Assembly: GCA_051294375.1 (NCBI GenBank)
Contig: CM119271.1
Span: 2,945,061 to 3,009,060 of the forward strand
Length of the DNA stretch: 64,000 bases
Direction of reading: 5' to 3'
Origin: Paraspadella gotoi
Taxonomy: Eukaryota > Chaetognatha
Numbering within the stretch: the stretch's first letter is position 1; every line of letters starts with the position of its first letter. The translations under genes and the position numbers were made by a program. Shown one piece after another: positions 23,501-41,749 of this stretch. The notes under the pieces were generated by a model, which saw nothing but the letters and a program-made list of their open reading frames with translations, ran no database searches and was not told the DNA's origin.

Positions 23501-25690
23501 ACGACGGCGGAAGAAGCAGAGGCGGCTACACGAGCACACGGCAAGTGTTTCATACAAAGCGACGGTCGGAGAAACGTCGACGAAAATGACGACGAACGAC
23601 GACCGACGAAAATGACGACGAAAGACGCGAGCGAAAACGACGATGAAGAGATGAAACAAAGAAGACGAAAAAGAAGGCGAACACGAAGACAATGTCGTAA
23701 ATGATGGCAAAGTTCAAAAGACAAAACCGACGATGGAGACAAATAAGACGATGAAAACGACGAAGACAGACGACCAAAAACGAACGTCGAAGACGATGAT
23801 GAAAACACGATAAAGAGGACAAAGAAACGACGACAACGACAAACGAAGCAAAACACGGTGAAGACAAGACACGAGCGATGAAGAGACGATGAACGAAAGA
23901 CAGAAAGAACGACAACAAAGACATCGCGAGAAATGATCGACAAAAATGAAGATGACGAGGACGATGAATGACGAGACGACGACGCAACAACGACGAAAAT
24001 TGACGACGAAATTGAACGACGAGCAAAGAAGAGCAACGAAACGACGACAGAAAATGATGAAGAAAATGACAACAAGACAACGACGAAATGACGACGAAGA
24101 GAAATACAAAAACTGACGACGAAGAAGACGACAATGAAATGACGAAAAACGACGACGAATTGACGACGACGAAGAAGATGACGAAAACGACGAACGAAAA
24201 TTATGAAGAAACATGACAACTCTGGCAGCGGCTGTCGCGCAGCTGTCAAGTTTCTTTTTCTCAACTTTTAATTTATACTGTCGCTCTCTTCTCTCTCTTG
24301 AATGACTAATCATCGTATGCAATGAGAATTACTCATCAACATCATGAATGACTATCATCGCATCAATACATTTGTTACATCACTCGATGCATTTGGTTAT
24401 CATCGCACCATTAAATCAAATTCCTGTCCGCAGGCTTGATACCTTATGCTTTAAGATTTTTTACCAATTCATTCATTTTGCAGGTCAAAAACCTAAATTA
24501 CGGTTAAGAAAACAAAATCTAAACTTAAAAAAAATTTCAAGGAAATCTAAAAATAAAACGGTAAGCCCCAAAAATTAAAAATAAAATCAAAAAATTCGAA
24601 AATCCCGCAGAAATTTAATTTTTATAAAATCTTTGTTTTTATTTGACTTTTTTTTATTTTCTGCTTGAGAAAGAAGTTTTGAGGTATTTCAGAGAATAGT
24701 GGCAACTACTATTCAAATTTAAAAAAAAAAAAAATTTCAAAAAACCCTGTCCTTGGAGACAAAAAAGGCAAACAGAAAAATTAATACATTCAATCAGTCA
24801 TATTTAGACCCTTGCTACATCTCCGGGTAATCGCTTTTGGTGATCAAATGACTGCTTTCTATGGCTAAAATGCCTGCCGCAAGATTAAAGGTTTTATTTT
24901 TTTTTTTTGATTGGAGATTTACAAACAAAGTTGTGAATAATGAATAAAACGCATACTGCCAATATGTAGTCCTTATTTGAGTATCACCAGCATAGTCTCC
25001 ATTATGCTAACTTAAATACTTTTTAAAGAGAGACTTTTAATTTAGATTTCCCAACTTCTGTCCTCTATCTCAAAAAGTTGACCCTAGAAAAATTTTGGAT
25101 TGGTGCAATATTGTAGTAGCAGTGAAAAGGCGAATAAATTGACCATCGAAGACGAAATGTTTTATTGAGTATAATTTTTGTTCTTTTAATAAATTTTTTA
25201 TTTCGTTTTCATCGGATAATTCTCTTAATAATCCAACTTAGTGTTTCGACAATTTTTTAGGCTCATGACAATACAATCAATATTACCAGTTATGGCTCAT
25301 CACTTTTTTGCGTTTGCCCTCTACAAAATCTATCAAATTGCTAAAATACGAACAATAGACTATCGATTCCCCTCGTCCACTATCGAAAACAGCTTACCAC
25401 CATCTTTAACCCCCTCCCTTCACCTCCCCCCTCCCCCCCTCCCTCCCATCCCAAACCTGCACGCAATGCGCGGCCGTAACCACGTGACGTTCGTCACGAT
25501 GGTGGCGCCGCAGCCGAAGAACTCGGCGTGCCAGAGCGGCGTCGCCGCGGAGAACGTCTCGCCGCCGACGACGCGGCGTCGGGAGAAAGCGGACGAGCCG
25601 CTCGGCGGGAGAGGAGTCCCGTTGAAGAGGCCGCATTGGCCGAAAGAAGGGTTGGGGGCGTCCGGGTGGGCGCGGCGACACTCATGCGTC
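17511..25690 (-). CDS. Trypsin-like S1A serine protease, three exons recognised
   Basis: Exons on the - strand: about 25690-25457, 18726-18282 and 17995-17511. The first holds a Cys-containing propeptide end, an activation site ([11 protein letters not shown]) and the TAAHC His57 box, but with a one-base deletion before TAAHC. The second has [12 protein letters not shown] (Asp102) and MICAGD. The third has CQGDSGGPL (Ser195) and [16 protein letters not shown]. The residue six before Ser195 is Asp, encoded at the end of the second exon, and both pocket glycines are present, so cleavage after Arg or Lys is expected. Splice phases agree (0, then 1). After the usual DWIRLAL end there is an unusual tail of about 100 residues: Arg-rich, then Thr-rich ([15 protein letters not shown]), then a hydrophobic end. 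This could be a stalk with a GPI or membrane anchor. Exons upstream of 25.7 kb are not identified. Confidence 0.82.
19985..20240 (+). repeat. Degenerate minisatellite, unit about 15-19 bases
   Basis: Repeated variants of ACGTGGGCGGAATCTT occur about a dozen times. The last third, around 20150-20235, is best preserved. The frame is open across it, giving a repetitive RGRNL-like peptide, but no gene context supports translation. Confidence 0.75.
21470..24190 (+). repeat. GAC/GAA/GAT-rich degenerate triplet tracts
   Basis: Three tracts (about 21470-21830, 22890-22985, 23570-24190) consist almost entirely of GACGAC, GAAAATGACGAA and similar units on the + strand, with few pyrimidines other than C in GAC. 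The first and second share a common start (GACGACAACAAGGAAGAAAA...), so the blocks are related to one another. Confidence 0.75.
22996..23589 (+). other. Unassigned GC-richer block with an open frame broken by one stop
   Basis: An ATG at 22996 opens 100 codons that begin with a hydrophobic signal-like stretch ([14 protein letters not shown]). After a single TAG (23296-23298) the same frame stays open for 97 more codons. A second + frame is also open from 23271 to 23615. I recognise no family. It lies within the protease intron between GAC tracts and could be a relic gene, a repeat fragment or chance. Confidence 0.22.
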
Positions 25691-25699
25691 GGTGGGGAG

Positions 25700-33180
<7,481 letters not shown>

Positions 33181-33189
33181 GATTGCGAC

Positions 33190-33740
33190 ATGGCATCACC
33201 ATTCACTGTTCAACAGGAGCCGAGAAAAGGGATTGCAATTCAATCGCGCCAGAGAAGTCAAGTCGACAAGTTCGCGAAACGTTGTCGTTTTGGGTTCGGA
33301 TTAAACATCCTGGTCGGTCGTCGATCGGTCTATTTCTCGTCCGTCGGTCCGTCGGTCCGATAAATAATACTTACATATACATTATACAAACCCAGAAAAG
33401 AGAGAAAGATAATTATAAAATAGTACGCATTACGCAAGACGTATTCAATTCATTCATGATAATAGTGCGGTGAACCCTGGTATTCCAATATATTATGCAA
33501 GGTATTAACTATTTCAACCAATTGAAATAGTTAAGGAAATAACTAGACTTTGTGCAAACTTGATTGAGAGCTAACTTGATTTTTCTAAGAGGGATGGAGG
33601 CACTTCGGCCAATCTAGAGTCAAAAGGCAAGACAGATTGTTTGATAAATAAATACGTATAGATACTAAATTTGGTATTGATTGTCCGATTTTTTAGAAAT
33701 TAAACTAAACTAAAAATGTGTTTTAGAAAAAAGGTCTCTC

Positions 33741-33830
<90 letters not shown>

Positions 33831-33993
33831 TTTCTTCTCAATCCACCCCATCCCAATGTTCCAGCCCTCGAGTTAAGCCCTCAACTCCCCCCCCCCCTCG
33901 CCCCCCCCTTCTCCACCAAAGTTGAGACGCGGGACAAAAGTGAGAGATTTTTTCCGACGACATTGCTCGAATGTTTTCTCGTTGCGGACGTCC

Positions 33994-34076
<83 letters not shown>

Positions 34077-34881
34077 AGAGAGAGGTGCCGAGGAGGCGAG
34101 AGCGAAGCACGACGACTTTTATTTTGCGAGGGCGTCTCAGAAAAGACGACGACGACGACGACGACGACGAACGAAGGTCAAATCCATTTTTGACGTCAAA
34201 GAAGTGACCTCTATCTTTTTTTGCCTTTTTTTAATTTTTTACTCGAGGAGAATATATTTTTCAAGCGAAACTACATGAATACTGACTGTCAAGTTCGTAC
34301 ATTAAATTGATATCTGGGATGGCATCACCATTCACTGTTCAACAGGAGCCGAGAAAAAGGGATTGCAATTCAATCGCGCCAGAGAAGTCAAGTCGACAAG
34401 TCGCCAAACGTTGTCGTTTTGGGTTCGGATTTAAACATCCTGGTCGGTCGGTCGGTCGGTCGCTCGGTCTATTTCTCGGTCCGTCGGTCCGCCAGTCAAA
34501 TAAGTAATACTTACATATACATTATACAAACTCAGAAAAGAGAGAAAGATAATTATAAAATAGTACGCATTACGCAAGACGTATTCAATTCATTCATGAT
34601 AATAGTGCGGTGAACCCTGGTATTCCAATATATTATGCAAGGTATTAACTATTTCAACCAATTGAAATAGTTAAGGAAATAACTAGACTTTGTGCAAACT
34701 TGATTGAGAGCTAACTTGATTTTTCTAAGAGGGATGGAGGCACTTCGGCCAATCTTGAGTCAAAAGGCAAGACAGATTGTTTGATAAATAAATACGTATA
34801 GATACTAAATTTGGTATTGATTGTCCCGATTTTTTAGAAATTAAACTAAACTAAAAATGTGTTTTAGAAAAAAGGTCTCTC

Positions 34882-34971
<90 letters not shown>

Positions 34972-35134
34972 TTTCTTCTCAATCCACCCCATCCCAATGT
35001 TCCAGCCCTCGAGTTAAGCCCTCAACTCCCCCCCCCCCTCGCCCCCCCCTTCTCCACCAAAGTTGAGACGCGGGACAAAAGTGAGAGATTTTTTCCGACG
35101 ACATTGCTCGAATGTTTTCTCGTTGCGGACGTCC

Positions 35135-35218
<84 letters not shown>

Positions 35219-35447
35219 GCCGAGGAGGCGAGAGCGAAGCACGACGACTTTTATTTGCGAGGGCGTCTCAGAAAAGACGACGACGACGACGACGACGACG
35301 ACGAAGGTCAAGATCCATTTTGACGTCAAAGAAGTGACCTCTATCTTTTTTTGCCTTTTTTTAATTTTTTACTCGAGGAGAATATATTTTTCAAGCGAAA
35401 CTACATGAATACTGACCGTCAAGTTCGTACATTAAATTGATATCTGG
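33190..35447 (+). repeat. Recent tandem duplication, unit about 1.13 kb
   Basis: The block starting ATGGCATCACCATTCACTGT at 33190 recurs at 34319 and the two units are nearly identical throughout. Differences are limited to microsatellite length, homopolymers and the number of CGGT units (near 33316 and 34444). Each unit contains a (CT)n tract and, about 180 bases later, a (GA)n tract, which could pair as a hairpin. No gene is recognised in the unit. Confidence 0.93.
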
Positions 35448-35449
35448 TC

Positions 35450-35995
35450 ATGAAATTTTTTTTCTCTATTTTATCGTAAAATAATTNNNNNNNNNNNNNN
35501 NNNNNNNNNNNNNNNNNNNNNNNNNNNNNNNNNNNNNNNNNNNNNNNNNNNNNNNNNNNNNNNNNNNNNNNNNNNNNNNNNNNNNNNNNNNNNNNNNNNN
35601 NNNNNNNNNNNNNNNNNNNNNNNNNNNNNNNNNNNAAATCGGGTGACAGTGACACGGACAAAAGAACAATAGACTTAATCAAGGAACTTACGAACAGCTG
35701 TCAAGCTTATTCGTTTGAAAACTTACTCAAAAACTAAGTTAAATTTGCAATAACCTTAATACAATTATACAAAAACCTTTTAAAAATATACACAATCCTT
35801 GAAAGAATATAAAAATAAAAAAGATTAGTTGAAAGAATTTAAACAAAACTTCAAAAAAACAAAAAAAACAAAATCATTCCGCCACCAAAATAAAAAGAAA
35901 CATTTTTTTTATTCTAAAAAGAGAGTTGGGCGCGAATCGGCGGCGGACAAACCTTAAAACCCCAAAATATAAATGAAATCAACTTCCTAAATTAA
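35450..35995. other. AT-rich intergenic stretch
   Basis: Contains a 149-base gap and A-rich sequence. Nothing coding is seen. Confidence 0.5.
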
Positions 35996-35999
35996 GTTC

Positions 36000-36254
36000 G
36001 GACGGGAGGGACGACGAAGACGACGACGACGACGACGACGACGAAATCAAAGTCTTCGGCTCTCAACGACGACGACGACGATGGCGTCGGAAGGCGAACA
36101 GAGAATCCCTCTGACGCCAACGAAGTGGGGCAGCGGCGGGGGAAGGCGGCGGCGGCGGCAGGCTGCAACGTCATCGACGACGAAATGGTTAAAGTAGGAT
36201 TGGCTCTGAAAATCTTGGAGAAGGAAATGTCGCGAAAGAATGGGATCGGTAGAG
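36000..36254 (+). CDS. Possible exon, acidic then amphipathic
   Basis: A GAC triplet run gives overlapping open frames. The frame best supported in its second half reads GCNVIDDEMVKVGLALKILE, then KEMSRKNG, up to a GTAGAG donor-like site at about 36249. The peptide looks helical and charged. I do not recognise a family, no flanking exon is found and the frame changes within the triplet run, so this remains weak. Confidence 0.25.
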
Positions 36255-36299
36255 AAGCATCTTATGGTTCATCGATTATTTGTAAAGTGTTAACTATAT

Positions 36300-37336
36300 A
36301 ATTATAAACAAGCATTACGCGATCTATACCGCTTTGACTTGATGATTACACGAACGTATTTCTTCATGGTGAATGGTATGGTAAAAGTATAATCTTTAGA
36401 TTATCTTTAATGATATTGGAAGATATGGCCTATTCAGTATGAACATTAAACGTATCATGGGATATAATCTATAATTTATTTAAAATGGGACCGACCGACT
36501 AAAAAAGTTGCTTCGCGTTGCAAAATGGCAATATAAAAATCATTGCAAAGAACTGACAAAAAAAATGATTACAAATTAAATGGTACTAACAGAAAATTTT
36601 GGTTTCGAAGTAGTAGGAATATGGCACCGCGGCGGGGAGAAATGATTGCAAAGAAAATGGCAATCGAAGACGATGGCAACAAAGCGAAAACAAAGATCGT
36701 AAAATCCTTTAACCCTCGAAGAAAAAAAAAGGGGAAAAAAGGGGATTTTATTTTTAATTCTGTTTTCATTTCTAAATCTCTTCGGAGAGGGGGAGAGAGA
36801 GAGAGAGAGAGATGGAACGGGAGGGAGCGAGAGAGGATAAGGGACAAGAGGGAAAGAGAGGGGGAGGAGTGGAAGAGAAGAGGAGAGAGAGAGGAGGGGG
36901 AGAGAGGAGGAGGAGTGAGGGGAAGTAGGAGGAGAGAGAGGAGNNNNNNNNNNNNNNNNNNNNNNNNNNNNNNNNNNNNNNNNNNNNNNNNNNNNNNNNN
37001 NNNNNNNNNNNNNNNNNNNNNNNNNNNNNNNNNNNNNNNNNNNNNNNNNNNNNNNNNNNNNNNNNNNNNNNNNNNNNNNNNNNNNNNNNNNNNNNNAAAG
37101 AGCAGAGCAGAGAGAGAGAGAGACGAGAGAGAGATGAGAGAGAGGAGCAGAGAGGAGAGACAGATGAGAGAGAGAGAGAGAGAGAGCGTCTCAACGTAAC
37201 CTCTTCCCGTCTTTTCGTTCGGTTCCTCTTGATTTCCCATTTTTGTTGTTGTTTCTTCCTCACTTTTCCGCATCCTTACCTTTCGCTCATTCTTCCTTAC
37301 CTTTTTCTCTTCCTCTTCCTCGCTATCCCTCTTTAT

Positions 37337-37369
<33 letters not shown>

Positions 37370-38430
37370 CTCCTCCTCTTCCTCCTCCTCTTTCTCCTTC
37401 CTCTCTCTTCGGTCAGCGAAATCTTTCTCACTAAAGGTAAAAAAAACAAAATAACAAAAAACAACCAAAAAAAAAAACCAAAGTAAAAAGAAGAAGAAAT
37501 TTTCTCGTTTTTCGTCGGTAACAGTTGGATTCGACTTCAACTTGAAAAATAAAGAAAAAGTGAAATTTATTATAATAAAAAAAAGTTTAAAACCCAAAGA
37601 AATGAGCAATTTGAACGAACAAGCTTTTAATGTGAATTATGATATCGAAACCTGACTATTGGCAAATAAATAATCATAACGCGTCAGATATGGCTACAGC
37701 CGGGTTGCCAGTGATGCCCATTGGGATGGGGAATCTTACTGTTGACTTTGGGGGCTTCCGACCCTCAGTGACGCCTCCAGTCACTGGCGCGGTTACCCGA
37801 GGACGTTATCGCTTTGCCAACGCAGAGGGCAGTCGTGAGGACTGTGGAGTGTGGATGGAACACAACGCCTGCGAGGCTGTGTTCCTCCTTAGAGTCAATG
37901 GGATTGGCTGAACGATGGGGGATGTGAGGCGGTGTGAATATACCGCCACACAGTTGAATTAATTGCTTCCCAGGCGGCTGGAGATGATGTTTCGTAAATT
38001 AGTTAATATTATCGACGCTTATACCAATCTGATTTCTCCGCATTCATTATAGAAAATTAATTAATCGTAAAAAATTAATAAATGTCATCCGTCTTCTTAC
38101 TTTATTTATATTTTTACTTTTTTTTACTCTCATTTTACAGCTTTTTTTGATTTAACGTAGATGTTCCGACTGTCACGTCGAGAACGTTTTCTTTGAACTT
38201 CGCCAGTTTTGCTTCAGCAACAGAAAGGAGAATAGAAACCGCTTTGCCTTTGGCAACTTTACGTTTTGAAATAATATGACTAAAGCTATTTCGTCTCGTT
38301 TTTACCGAATGGAATTAAACGCAACACGACGTAGCATCGACCGAATTAAAAAACAAAACTAAAAACAAAACAACAACCTTTGCATTTCGAGACAAAGAGG
38401 TTTTTCGACGCAAATCAGTTGGATTTTTAG
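36300..38430. other. Intergenic region with purine-rich repeats
   Basis: Contains GA-rich sequence at 36790-36943 and 37097-37187 around a gap, a CCT/CTT triplet tract at 37330-37400 and the interspersed repeat at 37660-37975. No gene is supported. Confidence 0.5.
37660..37975. repeat. Interspersed repeat with terminal hairpin
   Basis: GC-richer than its surroundings. Its right end, about 37880-37965, matches 57517-57590 in reverse complement, including a palindromic GTGAGGCGGT...ACCGCCACAC segment. It contains an open frame of 90 codons, but the repeat match argues against a gene. Confidence 0.6.
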
Positions 38431-38592
38431 TTATTGTTAAATAAAAAGAAAAATTTACTCGGAGTCGCCCCAGTGGCCTCTGTCCCACAGTGTCTTCAAT
38501 CAACATTCTCCATCGTCCACTGTCTTCATTGTTCAAGTCGATCGTCCGATTTCTCCAAACTCTCGTCGATCTGTGATTTTTTTTTTTCGAAA

Positions 38593-38653
38593 ATGCGACG
38601 ACTCGTTTCCCAGAAACTTCGGTTTCTTCTGTTTCTCCTCGTTTTTTCTGTGG
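38593..38653 (+). CDS. Signal-peptide first exon, probably of a Kazal inhibitor gene
   Basis: The ATG at 38593 opens MRRLVSQKLRFLLFLLVFSV and the exon ends at a good donor (GTAAGA) in phase 1. A basic start followed by a Leu/Phe core is a typical secretion signal. The Kazal exons downstream on the same strand begin with phase-1 acceptors (42831, 48940, 49860), so the join is in frame. The linkage over 4-11 kb of noisy sequence is inferred. Transcript data are needed to show which Kazal exon is used. Confidence 0.5.
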
Positions 38654-38757
38654 GTAAGAAATGAGAAATATTATTATTATTTATTTCTTAATAGTAGTTT
38701 GCCTTAGTAGATGGTTTAATTATACTTTGAAATTTACGGAAAAGTGACGAGGTATAT

Positions 38758-38870
38758 CGACGTTGGATGAATGGAAGGATGGATAGATGGATAGATGGAT
38801 GGATGCATGCAGAGATTGTTTAATAGTTGGACGGATAGATGATTAGATAAATAGATGGATGGAGAAATGA
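38758..38870. repeat. Degenerate (GATG/GATA)n microsatellite
   Basis: Variants of GGATAGATGGAT repeat for about 110 bases. Confidence 0.85.
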
Positions 38871-38951
38871 AAAAATAGAAACCATCCTGCACCAAATCAT
38901 TAATCACTAAGTCGCAAATTACAGCTCCTCTTGGTTGCGGTGAGTGTTGGA

Positions 38952-38987
<36 letters not shown>

Positions 38988-39569
38988 NNNNNNNNNNNNN
39001 NNNNNNNNNNNNNNNNNNNNNNNNNNNNNNNNNNNNNNNNNNNNNNNNNNNNNNNNNNNNNNNNNNNNNNNNNNNNNNNNNNNNNNNNNNNNNNNNNNNN
39101 NNNNNNNNNNNNNNNNNNNNNNNNNNNNNNNNNNNNNNNNNNNNNNNNNNNNNNNNNNNNNNNNNNNNGAGAGAGAGAGAGAGAGAGAGAGAGAAAGAAA
39201 GAAACAAAAGAGAGGGGGAGAAACATACAAACAAAAAATTTGCTAATGAATTCCAAAATTAAGTTTTGTTCATATTCTGTTCCATCTAACAATGTCGCGT
39301 CTTTCTTGCCCTTTATATTTATAAATACATTCCTACGTTTTCCTTTAATTGTCCTGAGCAGACTTTAAACCCTCAAATTTGTCTACAACTTTCTTTCTTT
39401 TTTTTTCCTTTTTTTTTGCCACAATTTTTGTTGTTTTTCTTTCTTTCTTTTCAGTTTTAAGTCTTTTTGGCTTACAACCCCGCGCTCCCGAAGGAAGGAA
39501 CCTTTTCGCAAATATTCTCTTATTTTCCTTTGTTTTTTTTGTTTTTTTCTCGTCAAATCTTTTGTTTTA

Positions 39570-39587
39570 AATCTCTCTCTCCCTCTG

Positions 39588-39642
<55 letters not shown>
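39570..39642. repeat. (CT)n microsatellite
   Basis: Runs of CT with a few interruptions at the left end. Confidence 0.95.
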
Positions 39643-39644
<2 letters not shown>

Positions 39645-39768
39645 AAAACAAAACGAATTCTAGGTAAAAAGCACATATCGTAGTGTTTTAGGCAACCTTT
39701 ATAAAAAAAATACGCAAGGAGAACCTATTCTTTTAAATTGTGGGGAAACCTTACCCGTCCTTACCCTC

Positions 39769-39831
39769 AGTTTGCGTGGAGGCAGCGAGATAGAACCCGT
39801 CGCGGCGTCAGGGGAGAAGGACAAGTCCGAG
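39769..39831 (+). CDS. Possible small exon
   Basis: A pyrimidine-rich acceptor (CCTTACCCTCAG) and a donor (GAG/GTGAAT) bracket 63 bases that read LRGGSEIEPVAASGEKDKSE in the only sensible frame. Its phases (2 then 0) do not match the signal-peptide donor or the Kazal acceptors as written. Its role is unknown. Confidence 0.25.
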
Positions 39832-39879
39832 GTGAATTCGTCCCAGGATTACAAATTCCGACGACGAACATTTGAGACT

Positions 39880-40010
39880 TTGGGTTTTAGGTTAGGGTTT
39901 AGGATTAAGTTAGGGATAAGGTTAGTGATGAAGGTTAGGGACTTGGTTTGTGATTAGGGTTCAGGACTTTAGGGTTAAAGGTTAGGGTTAAAGATTAGGG
40001 ATTAAGGATT
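39880..40010 (+). repeat. Telomere-like degenerate TTAGGG tract
   Basis: Variants of GGTTAGGGTTTAGG, TTAGGGAT and TTAGGGTTAAAG repeat with irregular spacing. Confidence 0.7.
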
Positions 40011-40158
40011 GGTTAATAAATGTTAATAAATAAATAAATTTTAATTTTAATAAATTTTAATAAATTTTAATAAATTTCTATATTAAGGTTGAAATTTAAA
40101 CGAACATGAATGAGGCACTCTTGAAAAAGAGAACCCAGGTTGCGAAATCACAAAAACT

Positions 40159-40366
40159 GTAACCGTACAATCCGAATCCTCAATTCCTGGAAGGGAACGA
40201 CTCCTTTCTCTTCCCAAATCCCAAACGCGGCGATGCGTTCTTAGAATTTTACTACGTGTGGTGTTGGCAGATTTGGCAGTCGACAACCAGCGAAGTCTGG
40301 TCGGGAGGAATTGTGTCCAAGAAAGAATTGGAACGAGATGCCGGGATGCTCCTCCCCCTCGTGGTT
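40159..40366 (+). CDS. Possible Trp/Tyr-rich exon
   Basis: A frame open from a stop at 40157 to a GT at about 40363 reads PYNPNPQFLEGNDSFLFPNP, then KRGDAFLEFYYVWCWQIWQS, then VWSGGIVSKKELERDAG. Codon use is coding-like and the peptide is not low-complexity. The acceptor is weak and no family is recognised. It lies between the signal-peptide exon and the first Kazal exon on the same strand. Confidence 0.3.
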
Positions 40367-40659
40367 TGGAGGGGAGGGGGAAGGGTGGGGGAGGGGGGGG
40401 AATGGCGGTGGGCGGGGGGGGTTAAGAGAAAAGGAAGGGAAGGGAGATGATAAATGCTTGGGGTTAAAGAGAAAAGAAGGGGCAAGGGAGATATTTTTAA
40501 AGTGATCGAGAGCTGAGAGAGAACAAATTCGAGTAATAGAGAGTATGACCAAAAAAAAAAGGAAAGAAACTAATCTATAGGACTTATTATAAGATGAGCA
40601 GCAGGTCAAGACGAAGAAAGAAGATATCTCTTGGAAAAACTTACTACAACTGCATAATT

Positions 40660-41165
40660 AATGAGAGGTGAGAGAGAGATAGTGAGAGAGAGAGAGAAAG
40701 AGAAAGAAGAGAGAGAGACGACGAGAGATGAGAGAGAGAGAGAGAACAGAAAGAGGAAGAGAGAGGAGATGATGGAGAGAGAGAGGAGAGAGAGGGAAAA
40801 AAACACACGACGTTTGGAATTTTGTGGTGGATTTTGGCCACATGAGTAACTTTTTTAAAAACTATATAAGAAAATTGGTATGTTCCGTTAAACGGGACTG
40901 CAGAGGGGAATTTCGTTGAGTGAGAGAGAGATATGAGAGAGAATGAGACGATGGGAGATGGAGAGAACGAGGAGAGAGAGGGAGGAGCAGGAGATAGAGG
41001 ACGAGAGAGAGAGATTTTCGTTCTTTTCCGTTGGCTTTTTTTAGTTCTGTTTTAAGTCTTTTCTTTTTCTTTCACATTTTTTTCAACCTCACTTTGAGGA
41101 ATTGAAGAAGAAAGGATGTGTACCTGCTTTGAGTTCCAACAGAGATTAGTTTCGCGAATGAAATT

Positions 41166-41203
<38 letters not shown>

Positions 41204-41310
41204 AGAGAGAGAGAAGAGATGAAAGATACGAGAGAGAGAGAGATGAGACGAGAGATGGAGAGAGAGAGAGCAGAGAGAGACGAGAGATGAGAGAGGAAAT
41301 GAACGGTCAA
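40660..41310. repeat. Interrupted (GA)n tracts
   Basis: GA-rich blocks at about 40665-40800, 40918-41012 and 41170-41300, broken by single-base changes. Confidence 0.85.
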
Positions 41311-41749
41311 GGACCGAAATAAGTGTGGAATAATTGACTTAATCGCCATTTTTGTTCCGGAAGATGACCTGAATTCTTTTTAAAAAAAGTGTTTAACCTT
41401 AGTTTTGTTGTCTCTCATCGAGGAAACTTACCTGGGGTTATTAGTTGTTCTTCTTTCTTGTAGTGTCAACAAATATTCTTAAAAAATAATTAAAATGACA
41501 AATTGGGCTCATTTCATGTTGAATCTCAATACTCATTTTTCGCGGTTTTGTTTTAGCCGCCTTTATTCGGCGGCGATTTCGCCAACCGACATACGCCAAG
41601 AGCAATAACATTGCCAAACTTAGTTTTCACTTTTGGGGGCGAGTTATAAATTCAGAAGCTGGTTTTTAAATATCTTACAAACTTAGTGACCGGAGAATTT
41701 TGAAAAAAACGGAAATTTGACTACAAACATCCGCCTTTGGTCACAAGTG

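Larger units (their letters stand above)
18740..25440. other. Large intron of the protease gene
   Basis: It separates the His57 and Asp102 exons. Contents: a pyrimidine-rich block 18770-18990, a minisatellite near 20 kb, CT tracts at 21005-21075 and 22290-22485, three GAC/GAA-rich tracts (about 21470-21830, 22890-22985, 23570-24190) and an unassigned open region near 23 kb. Confidence 0.7.

Noticed and set aside
23550-24264. Long - strand open frames rich in Phe, Val, Ser and Arg
   Set aside because: They are the reverse reading of GAC/GAA triplet tracts, which lack stop codons on that strand.
33190-33363. Frame starting MASPFTVQQEPRK, present in both tandem units
   Set aside because: Short, followed by low-complexity CGGT repeats, with frame differences between two otherwise near-identical copies. 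No sign of selection on the frame.
37639-37911. 90-codon open frame with non-repetitive sequence
   Set aside because: Its end overlaps an interspersed repeat found again in a gene intron at 57.5 kb, and no splice sites or homology support a gene.
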